Positions 57,283-64,000 of a stretch of 64,000 nucleotides of DNA are shown here, piece by piece; within the stretch, counting starts at the first letter, position 1; the number at the start of each line of letters is the position of its first letter. Both the position numbers and the translations under genes were made by a program. The stretch covers positions 186,001-250,000 of the forward strand of contig NZ_JALLPK010000003.1 of NCBI RefSeq assembly GCF_023276375.1. The letters are read 5' to 3'. The notes beneath the pieces were generated by a model that saw only the letters and a program-made list of their open reading frames with translations, did no database searches and was not told the DNA's origin. Origin of the DNA: Halocatena marina (GTDB taxonomy: Archaea > Halobacteriota > Halobacteria > Halobacteriales > Haloarculaceae).

Positions 57283-58134
57283 ATGCAACTCGTTCGCTAC
57301 AGTGCAGGGAGCACTCCACAGTGGGGAGTACTCCGTGACGACCAAGTTATCCCATTGTCCGGTCTTCAGGAAAAGATTACATTCCAGCAGTTGAACAGCC
57401 CCGGGTTCTTGAGAGTCATTAAAGACGCCGCGGCGGCTGCCGAGTCCGAAGCAGTGCCCATCGAAGACGTGAAATTGCTGGCACCAGTTCCGCGACCTGG
57501 AAAAATTGTCTGTGTCGGGCTCAATTATCACGATCACGCCGAAGAACAGGATGAAGAGATTCCTGAGCGTCCACTCCTCTTTGCGAAGGCGGGTACCTCA
57601 GTCACAAACCCAGATGACCCCATTGTCCACCCAGCAGACATCGAACAAGTTGATTTCGAGGTTGAACTTGGTGTCGTCATCGGTCAGACTGCCAAAGATG
57701 TAAACGCCGAAAATTCCTTCGACTACGTTGCGGGATACACTGCAATTGACGACGTGAGTGGGCGTGATGCACAGTTTGAGGATGGCCAGTACTTCCGGGG
57801 GAAGAGTTACGATACATTTGCGCCCATTGGCCCGACCTTCGTTCCTGAGTCGGATATTGACCCGCATAATTTAGACGTGGCTTGCCGTGTCAACGGAGAG
57901 ACAAAGCAATCATCCAACACTTCGGAATTCATCTTCGGTGTCGATGAAATCATCGAATATATTAGCGGGATCATGACACTCCGTCCAGGGGATGTTATTT
58001 CGACTGGGACTCCGGGTGGGGTTGGCATCTTCCGTGTTCCGCCAGAGTTGTTGGAACCCGACGACATAGTTACCGTCGAAATCGAGGGAATCGGTGCACT
58101 CACCAATCAAGTGGTGGCGGAAGACGAGATTTGA
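57283..58134 (+). CDS. FAH-family hydrolase copy 2, probable 2,4-diketo-3-deoxy-L-rhamnonate hydrolase
   Basis: A complete 283-residue fumarylacetoacetate-hydrolase-family protein. N-terminal MQLVRYSAGSTPQWGVLRDD, then VCVGLNYHDHAEEQDEEIPE, metal site VDFEVELGVVIG with Asp in AIDDVSGRDAQF, GKSYDTFAPIGPTFVPE and DVISTGTPGGVGIFR. It matches typical acylpyruvase-like members more closely than the 30578 copy. It lies 26 bases after the IclR relic and downstream of the dehydratase and LLM genes. Cleavage of the diketo acid would give pyruvate and L-lactate, the latter handled by LutABC. Confidence 0.85.
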   Translation: MQLVRYSAGSTPQWGVLRDDQVIPLSGLQEKITFQQLNSPGFLRVIKDAAAAAESEAVPIEDVKLLAPVPRPGKIVCVGLNYHDHAEEQDEEIPERPLLFAKAGTSVTNPDDPIVHPADIEQVDFEVELGVVIGQTAKDVNAENSFDYVAGYTAIDDVSGRDAQFEDGQYFRGKSYDTFAPIGPTFVPESDIDPHNLDVACRVNGETKQSSNTSEFIFGVDEIIEYISGIMTLRPGDVISTGTPGGVGIFRVPPELLEPDDIVTVEIEGIGALTNQVVAEDEI

Positions 58135-58483
58135 CGACGCTGTCAGTACCTTCACAGAGCGATAGTACATAGACTGCAAACCAGAAATAGGGATTCCACC
58201 GGTTGCCTAATAGACCAACGAATAATCCGTGATGGTGCTGCGAAGAAGGAAACCTCCGATATGCGTAAGCGAGATTCAACACCTTCACCCACTTGGCATG
58301 ACTGGAGTAGTACGTGGATGTATGCCATAGATCCCCGTGCATCGTGCGACGTCGTATCCCGACTATACATCATTATTCGGTCGCTTCTCAGTTCATTCCC
58401 AGAAAGTAGAACCATGGTCCATTTTTTGATTGATTGCCGCATCTTTCCCCAATGTTAATGTATCGAATTGCCCATCTCTAAAT
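58135..58483. other. spacer before the FGE gene
   Basis: No gene recognised and no operator-like site seen. Confidence 0.4.
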
Positions 58484-59464
58484 ATGACTGGGGGAAAATC
58501 ACCCTGTTGCTCTGGGTCGAGAGATATGGTCGAAGAGAGTACGGTAGACGTTGATTCTGAATTTTCGGGAACTCGATCTTCAAAGACAACAGAAACCCGA
58601 ACGAGGCGAATGGTGAAGATAGAAGGCAATTCATTTACGATGGGGACGGACTCGAAAGTCGGGTACCGCGCAGATGGCGAGGGACCCACTCGCGAGGTGA
58701 CCATTGACCCATTCTTCATCGACAAATATGCTGTGACGAATGCTGAATTCCTAAAATTTGTGAGGGAGACGGAGTATGTTACGGACGCCGAACGATTCGG
58801 GTGGTCCTTCGTTTTCGAAGATTTCGTACGTCCCAGAGACAAAGATAAGGTGATTCAGAAGGTTTCCGGCGCTCCATGGTGGGTGGCAGTACGAGGAGCA
58901 AACTGGTTTCGACCGGAGGGACCGAGTTCAAACGTCTTAGATACGCGGTTGGTACATCCGGTGACGCATGTGTCTTGGCGTGATGCGACGGCATACGCAA
59001 ATTGGGCAGGGAAACGGCTTCCGACAGAAGCAGAATGGGAATATGCGGGGCGTGGAGGGCTTGAACAGACGCGATTTCCGTGGGGCGACGACCTCCAACC
59101 AGATGGAGAACATATGTGTAACATTTGGCAGGGAGAGTTTCCCAAAACCAATACTGATGCCGACGGATTCATCAAGACAGCACCAGTGAATGAATTCCCA
59201 GCGAATGGATACGGACTGTACAATGTCTCTGGGAATGTGTGGGAATGGTGTCAAGATTGGTTTAGCGCGGACTACCATACCACAGATTCATTCGATAGTG
59301 TAAATCCAAGCGGCCCACCAGACGGTGACCAGCGAGTGATGCGTGGGGGATCGTACCTCTGCCATCGGTCCTGGTGCAACCGCTATCGCGTCGCTGCACG
59401 GTCCAAGAATACACCAGACAGCTCAACAGGGAATCTAGGCTTTCGCTGTGTAGTCGATTTGTGA
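58484..59464 (+). CDS. formylglycine-generating enzyme (sulfatase-activating)
   Basis: FGE oxidises the active-site Cys of type I sulfatases to formylglycine. The 326-residue protein shows the complete FGE-sulfatase fold: [90 protein letters not shown], and the catalytic end motif [20 protein letters not shown] then [14 protein letters not shown]. The two Cys of LCHRSWC correspond to the copper-binding catalytic pair, which separates true FGEs from other family members. The start at 58484 places a CC pair near the N-terminus ([14 protein letters not shown]), as in bacterial FGEs. It would serve the sulfatases at 34420 and 35793. No export signal, so activation occurs in the cytoplasm. Confidence 0.92.
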   Translation: MTGGKSPCCSGSRDMVEESTVDVDSEFSGTRSSKTTETRTRRMVKIEGNSFTMGTDSKVGYRADGEGPTREVTIDPFFIDKYAVTNAEFLKFVRETEYVTDAERFGWSFVFEDFVRPRDKDKVIQKVSGAPWWVAVRGANWFRPEGPSSNVLDTRLVHPVTHVSWRDATAYANWAGKRLPTEAEWEYAGRGGLEQTRFPWGDDLQPDGEHMCNIWQGEFPKTNTDADGFIKTAPVNEFPANGYGLYNVSGNVWEWCQDWFSADYHTTDSFDSVNPSGPPDGDQRVMRGGSYLCHRSWCNRYRVAARSKNTPDSSTGNLGFRCVVDL

Positions 59465-59638
59465 TAACCTCTCAGTCGGCAGGATACGTCAAACACGGAA
59501 CGTACTTGTGCTGCTCCGATCGAAAACGACCAGAGATATTGGCTCTATCGAACGGGCTTCGAAAATAAAGATAGTATGACATCATGGATGTGGATGAGCC
59601 TCAAAAGACATATGAACTAGGAATACTTTTTCGCCGTT

Positions 59639-60964
59639 ATGCTTTCGCCTGCAGACCTAGTGCTACAGCTAATGATTGCTGTAGCGATCATCGTAGCGCT
59701 CATAATTATCCTTGACATCCATCCATCGATATCTTTGATCGTTGGAGCACTGTACATAGGTTTGGCAACCGGATTGGGAAGTATGACCACGGTTGAGACA
59801 ATTGGAGATGGGTTCGGTAATCTAATGAATAGTATTGGTATTCCAATTATTTTTGGGATAATGATTGGAACGATTTTAGCTGAATGTGGCGGTGCACGAA
59901 AAATCGCGGTGACATTGGTGGACGTCATTCCTTCAAAATATGCTGCGTATGCTATTGGATTGGCTGCAGTGATTATTTCAATTCCTGTCTTTTTTGACGT
60001 GACCTTTTTAGTTTTAGCTCCGGTAGCAATTGCAGTTTGGCAGGAAACAGACGTCGAGTATCCAACAATCGTTGGAGCGTTGGCAATAGGAGCGGGTGCA
60101 GCACATACATTCATTCCGCCGACACCGAACCCCCTAGCTGCAGCAGGTATTATTGGATTTCCTTTGAGTAATATGGTAGTCGCTGGGTTGCTAGTTGGAA
60201 TTCCAGCTGTGATTATTACGATTGGCATCTATACACGTATCGTTCAGTTCGTTTGGAAGCCTGATAGTGATATTAAAGAGATCCCGTTTAACGCTCAAAA
60301 CAACACGTTGGAAAATACTCCTTCGTTTCTAGCTTCCCTACTCCCCATTATCGCTCCAATTCTTCTAATTCTATCAGTTAGTGTTTCGAGAGCACTTACT
60401 GGAGATGTAAGCACTCCAGTTCAGTTCCTCGGAAGCCGAATAATTGCTCTTTTGATAGGCCTCGTCATAGCTGTGGTTGTCTTCGTAAGGGTTCAAGGCC
60501 TTGAGGATCTTTCCGACCAGTTTACTGAGGCATTGGAACCAGCTGGTCTGGTGTTAACAATAACAGGTGCCGGAGGAGCTTTTGGAGCTGTCGTTCAAGA
60601 ATCAGGGTCTGTTGACTCGTTGGTAGACGTTATCGGTATCAGTGGCAATGGACTTGGCATCTTATTATTGGCGTACGCTCTTGGGTTAGTGTTGCGTGCA
60701 GTGATTGGTTCAGGCACAGTGGCGGGTATTACTGCGATGACGGTTGTAGCAGGAATTCAGACAACCGTCCCAGGTTCAGCGTTAGCCATGGCGGCTCTTT
60801 CTGGGGGGCTAGCCTTTGGTCATATCAATGGTAGTGGTTTCTGGATAGCAACGGAATTATCAGGTCTCGATGTTATGGGAGGATTCAAGACCTTCACTCT
60901 AGGACAAACTCTATGTTCAATATTCGGACTTACCGGGTCAGTGATCATTGCACTGATAATGTGA
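59639..60964 (+). CDS. GntP-family sugar-acid permease
   Basis: A 441-residue transporter with 12 or more membrane segments. GntP-family signatures include GFGNLMNSIGIPIIFGIMIG, ECGGARKIAVTLVD, IPVFFDVTFLVLAPVAIAV, GAGAAHTFIPPTPNPLAAAG, ITGAGGAFGAVVQESG and RAVIGSGTVAGITAMTVVAG. Members are proton symporters for gluconate, glycerate or related hydroxy acids. Here it may import L-rhamnonate, lactate or uronate-derived acids. Base composition is visibly more A/T-rich, with more A/T third positions than the neighbours, hinting at separate acquisition. The start has no obvious ribosome-binding site. Confidence 0.88.
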   Translation: MLSPADLVLQLMIAVAIIVALIIILDIHPSISLIVGALYIGLATGLGSMTTVETIGDGFGNLMNSIGIPIIFGIMIGTILAECGGARKIAVTLVDVIPSKYAAYAIGLAAVIISIPVFFDVTFLVLAPVAIAVWQETDVEYPTIVGALAIGAGAAHTFIPPTPNPLAAAGIIGFPLSNMVVAGLLVGIPAVIITIGIYTRIVQFVWKPDSDIKEIPFNAQNNTLENTPSFLASLLPIIAPILLILSVSVSRALTGDVSTPVQFLGSRIIALLIGLVIAVVVFVRVQGLEDLSDQFTEALEPAGLVLTITGAGGAFGAVVQESGSVDSLVDVIGISGNGLGILLLAYALGLVLRAVIGSGTVAGITAMTVVAGIQTTVPGSALAMAALSGGLAFGHINGSGFWIATELSGLDVMGGFKTFTLGQTLCSIFGLTGSVIIALIM

Positions 60965-61475
60965 TAATCTCTAGGATAGCGACAACAGAGAGATAATCGG
61001 GATGCACAGTACTCCCGGTCTTGAGCTCCCCAAGTGAACCAACAGAAAGGGGTGGTGGGATTCGTCTTTACGATGAAAAGCTGGTTCAGTGATGACGCCT
61101 GTAAGGACGATAGCAACGGATTATCAGCCACTCTCGTCTACTCAGTACGAACCCGTTTTTTGATGAAACCGATTTCTCAAACAGGAGTGGTAGTGATGAG
61201 TTGCGGTGGATTGAGAATCCGATTTTGAACGGCAGCAAATAGTCAAATTGCTCTGGACGTTTGTGGATCACCCTGAAGTTCAACAGAGTCGTTGAACATC
61301 AGTGCATAGCTCCAAGAATATGAATGCGAATAAAAATAGAGGAAAACGAAAGCCAAAGATTAGGCAAGTGATTGATAACCACGATTTAGGGGTTTGGTGA
61401 GACTCTGGCCCGGAGGTGGACTGATCCAAAGGCGGCGACAGTCTCAAACAGTTGGCGGAGTTAATGAATCAATAA
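60965..61475. other. intergenic, no gene recognised
   Basis: Short frames only; marks the right edge of the sugar gene region. Confidence 0.4.
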
Positions 61476-61943
61476 ATGTTGAAAGCAACATTTCGTAATA
61501 TAAATTCAAACTTGTTCAAAGTAGAAGTAAAGGATATGTACACTTTGTTAACCGGCGATGATACGACTGAAGGGATGCGCGTCCAAGCTAAAAATACCCT
61601 TCAATCGGATGGTGTAAATACAGACCAATTACTCACGGATTTTGTCTCTCATCAATCGATATACACGTATCTCACGGCCACCCGAGGTGTCTCAAAGGGA
61701 TCAAAATCAAGCAGCTGTGTTGACAGTAATACACAAACTATTCAGAAGCTACGTGGTCGCTCGGTAGCAGTGATTGAGCAAAGTTTGAAATCTCTTCGGA
61801 ACACACAAAGACTCCGACTTGGGGATTTCAACGGCCTTGTTGAAACCCAGATATACTGTCGGGACTGCGGGACTCAATTTGAGGTGATTCAGTTATTGGA
61901 CCGCGATGAGTGTGACTGCGATATCGGGACGGATTCTGACTAG
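61476..61943 (+). CDS. conserved-looking hypothetical protein with zinc ribbon
   Basis: A 155-residue protein: an alpha-helical N-terminal part (MYTLLTGDDTTEGMRVQAKN, LLTDFVSHQSIYTYLTATRG), a Ser-rich linker, a helix IEQSLKSLRNTQRLRLGDFN and a C-terminal zinc ribbon YCRDCGTQFEVIQLL..CDCD. The arrangement is reminiscent of small haloarchaeal regulatory proteins, but I do not recognise the family. ATG 61476 is used; Met21 at 61536 could be the true start, since the first 20 residues look less regular. Confidence 0.6.
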   Translation: MLKATFRNINSNLFKVEVKDMYTLLTGDDTTEGMRVQAKNTLQSDGVNTDQLLTDFVSHQSIYTYLTATRGVSKGSKSSSCVDSNTQTIQKLRGRSVAVIEQSLKSLRNTQRLRLGDFNGLVETQIYCRDCGTQFEVIQLLDRDECDCDIGTDSD

Positions 61944-62538
61944 GTTTATTAGCGGTATCCTCATCCGATTCTTGCGGTGTGAGCTTCTGATGAATAATCG
62001 GTGACAATTGTTCTACCGCCATTTTGTAAAATAGCAATTGAATGGTTGACTCTGTAAAATCGCCACGCTCTGGCTGATTTGACCGTTGCCAAGGATGCTA
62101 CCGTTGTAGATACCACAGTTCACGACGAACGCACAAGATTCTCACGGTCACGTTCGGACTTGAATGGTAGCTCGGTCAAGACGGATGTCGAGTCTTGGAT
62201 TGGCGGCTTCGAATACCCTGTCGGTGTTGTACACTGGCAGTGAATCGACGACGATATCGCTCGTGAAGGTTGAACTAATCTATTGAAAACGACTACGAGA
62301 AAATATTCCCAGAGAACCTGTTGAGACAGACGCGTTCCCCCGTCAACGCTGTGTGAGGGTGTACTGGGAACACACGCACACGGAGGGACTGCTATTCGAG
62401 GCCAGTTAAGAGTCTGTGCAGTGCCTGTATAACAATCGATAATAGTGAAAATATTGCTGCCCCGCTATGAGATTCCACCACCATTTCGTCAGCTGTCGTA
62501 GTTAAAGTTAAGGTTCTGTCGTAAGTACACTATTCTGT
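61944..62538. other. intergenic, no gene recognised
   Basis: Only short frames with many stops. The last 60 bases before 62539 are A/T-rich and could hold the promoter of the small zinc-ribbon gene. Confidence 0.4.
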
Positions 62539-62646
62539 ATGCGTTGCCCCAAATGTAGCCACACGCTTACCGTCTACGATGCGTTCTACGACAGCGAGTT
62601 TGTTTGCGACCGATGTGGATACTTCGTTCCGCGAGGTGTGGACTGA
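62539..62646 (+). CDS. zinc-ribbon microprotein
   Basis: A 35-residue frame begins MRCPKCSHTLTVYDAFYDSE and contains two CxxC knuckles, CPKC and CDRC, 16 residues apart, ending PRGVD. Haloarchaea are rich in such one-domain zinc-finger microproteins, some with roles in regulation. The even knuckle spacing, acidic middle and immediate stop support coding. Function unknown. The first ATG is the only possible start. Confidence 0.6.
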   Translation: MRCPKCSHTLTVYDAFYDSEFVCDRCGYFVPRGVD

Positions 62647-62708
62647 GAAGGCAGTCCACCGTCCAGCTGACCTAGTCTCTCGGAGTACGCGGATTCTCGC
62701 GTGACTGC

Positions 62709-63299
62709 TCACCCACGAATTATTGAAGCGGTCGATTCATATCTAAAGAGTGTGAAACTGCTTTTCGGCCGGGGTCGATCGACTACGTCGGGCCGACCAC
62801 TCAATCCTAACCGAGAGAGGGCAGTCTGATAACCGTATCTACCGACGAGAAACACAGCTTCTGAGAGACGACTCACTGTTCTCGGTCGATTCTGCGTTCG
62901 TACAGGACTTCTGGGTTGGTTTTGGCATGGATTACTCTCTGACTGTTGGTGGACGGACGGTGCGACTGGCTCGTCGACTGTCTCACGAAGGGCTGCATCG
63001 ATCTCGCACCAGGTGAGTCGCCAGCAGCCGTCTGGTTCTGTACACTCCAGCTGGCCTAACCACCTCGGTCTTGAAGGACATGTACTCCGCGAGTGCGACC
63101 TCCTCATCGTCGGGTAATCAAGTAGAAGGGCGAGCAAGAGTTGCGCTGGGCCACTGCCACAGTATCCTGACTCGAACCCACTCGGACTATGAGTGGCGAG
63201 TTCGAGGCTTCTCTCAGGTGTCAGTCGTGTTCCTTCAGGCATTCGCGTGACAATCAGTTGTCCTCGGCGTCGTTCGCCGACGTAGGCCTCCGATGTCAT
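62709..63299 (-). CDS. DUF6166-type haloarchaeal protein, with locally shifted frame
   Basis: From ATG 63299 (MTSEAYVGERRRGQLIVTRM) the protein shows the DUF6166 pattern LTPERSLELATHSPSGFESG, GSGPAQLLLALLLDY and QLECTEPDGCWRLTWCEIDA. Between them, residues YPTMRRSHSRSTCPSRPRWL do not fit, while the next frame reads DDEEVALAEYMSFKTEVV, as expected. Two opposite indels are implied, as in rhaM. The region after about 62930 looks non-homologous, so the true stop may have been lost. The start overlaps the stop of the HNH gene (ATGA), indicating an operon. Function of the family is unknown. Confidence 0.55.
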   Translation of the reverse strand: MTSEAYVGERRRGQLIVTRMPEGTRLTPERSLELATHSPSGFESGYCGSGPAQLLLALLLDYPTMRRSHSRSTCPSRPRWLGQLECTEPDGCWRLTWCEIDAALRETVDEPVAPSVHQQSESNPCQNQPRSPVRTQNRPRTVSRLSEAVFLVGRYGYQTALSRLGLSGRPDVVDRPRPKSSFTLFRYESTASIIRG

Positions 63300-63781
63300 T
63301 TGAACCGTCCTCGTTCGTCGTGTTCTCGTTGAAGATTTCCTAACTCCGTTTTTGAGGGACGAATATCCGTCCAAAAGCCGTGTCGCTGGGCGTACTGGCC
63401 TCGGGTTGGGAATTCGAGATTCTCCGGACGGTTGTCAAACCGAATCCCGTTTCGGTGGGGGACGTCTTTCCCGGCGACGGCGTCGAATCCGTGTTCGGCA
63501 ATCATAACGAGCCGGTGGATGCCGACTGATTTGGTCGATCCACGGTAATTCGACGCGCAGACCACGTATCCGCGATCGGTAAAAACAGCTGGATGAAGAC
63601 GTCTATTCGTGACTGCCTCGTACGCACTGCGACGGGGAATGTCGAAGCGGTCCATCCAACTCCAGATGGTCGCTTACTCATTCCCCAACTCGTCGGCATT
63701 CTCGTTCGTATTCAGATACTGTTCCCAGTAGAGTTCGCAAAGGAGTGACTCATCTCTCCACAGTGTTTCCGTGTTCGTCAT
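63296..63781 (-). pseudogene. HNH endonuclease with an in-frame stop
   Basis: Starting at 63781 (MTNTETLWRDESLLCELYWE), the frame hits TAA at 63674-63676 and continues ATIWSWMDRFDIPRRSAYEA. The HNH_3-type nuclease core follows: GIHRLVMIAEHGFDAVAGKD and VPHRNGIRFDNRPENLEF, with the His-Asn-Asn residues of a metal-finger nuclease. Restart at 63655 would give a 119-residue protein retaining the nuclease domain but lacking the N-terminal helix-turn-helix. Such genes are often mobile or phage-derived. Confidence 0.7.
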
Positions 63782-63928
63782 AGTTCAGTTCGCGAGATGC
63801 TCATTTGAGTACCCCCGCACCCCTCAGGGGGTGAAAAACTGCCCAACGAACAGCTGTCCGGATCTGTTAAATTCTTAATTACTGATAAGTTATTGAGGCA
63901 GTGCTGAATACAGAGCCTATATTCAGCC

Positions 63929-64000
63929 ATGGAGCGAACCGTAGTGAGACTCGGACGGTTAGATGAGAGGCTCACGACGGAGGGACGTTGGATTCCTATA
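63929..64000 (+). CDS. possible 5' end of a gene (cut by window)
   Basis: An open frame of 24 codons from ATG 63929 (MERTVVRLGRLDERLTTEGR) runs off the window end. A/T-rich sequence lies 20-60 bases upstream. Too short to identify. Confidence 0.2.
   Translation, partial: MERTVVRLGRLDERLTTEGRWIPI

Noticed and set aside
1..64000. tRNA, rRNA, CRISPR arrays or replication origin
   Set aside because: Looked for cloverleaf-like sequences, regular repeats and Orc1/Cdc6 with ORB repeats; none recognised by eye.

Overview
The window reads as haloarchaeal DNA. Genes are GC-rich and encode acidic proteins. Secreted proteins carry twin-arginine signals, several starts have a TATA-like box about 30 bases upstream (typical of leaderless haloarchaeal messages), and the insertion sequences are of archaeal types (IS1595, ISH8-like, ISH3-like, IS630, IS5, IS605/TnpB). 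No tRNA, rRNA or CRISPR array was seen.

The genes look like a polysaccharide utilisation region for a sulfated, rhamnose- and uronate-rich glycan, most simply ulvan from green algae. Depolymerisation: GH78 alpha-L-rhamnosidase (1-1741), a Tat-exported BNR_4 propeller protein resembling ulvan lyases (5096-6532) with two broken relatives (19404-19901, 26983-28436), a Tat-exported GH106 rhamnosidase (22268-25441), a GH88 unsaturated glucuronyl hydrolase (37601-38800), two intact sulfatases (34420-35697, 35793-37202), one truncated sulfatase (18887-19444), and the formylglycine-generating enzyme that activates sulfatases (58484-59464). Uptake: two related family-5 substrate-binding lipoproteins in opposite orientation (16926-18887, 32084-34036), a damaged sugar-ABC ATPase (2266-3403) and a GntP permease (59639-60964).

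Sugar catabolism: the parts match the diketo-hydrolase route for L-rhamnose known from Haloferax. They are the mutarotase RhaM (21121-21423, plus a relic at 47951-48250), SDR dehydrogenases (11010-11792; frameshifted 46548-47322), lactonases (29218-30099, 48332-49201), enolase-family acid-sugar dehydratases (45288-46445, 54081-55286) and FAH-family hydrolases (30578-31417, 57283-58134). LutAB and LutC (49210-51927) would burn the L-lactate product. A second short block (39464-43960) holds a uronate dehydrogenase, a KdgD-type DapA-family protein and a broken aldehyde dehydrogenase, i.e. a hexuronate oxidation branch.

Export signals sort the enzymes: lyase-like protein and GH106 outside; sulfatases, GH88 and GH78 apparently inside. 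This suggests extracellular cutting, import of sulfated oligosaccharides, then intracellular desulfation and trimming.

The region is heavily eroded. Every recognisable insertion sequence is broken, many catabolic genes exist as one intact and one decayed copy, and several pseudogenes are joined by deletions. A 13-bp near-palindrome, consensus CCGGYATTRYCGG, recurs in the intergenic stretches beside the rhamnose genes and is a candidate operator. The only recognisable IclR-type regulator (56475-57256) carries a stop and a frameshift. The right end (about 61-64 kb) leaves the sugar region and holds small zinc-ribbon, DUF6166 and HNH genes.
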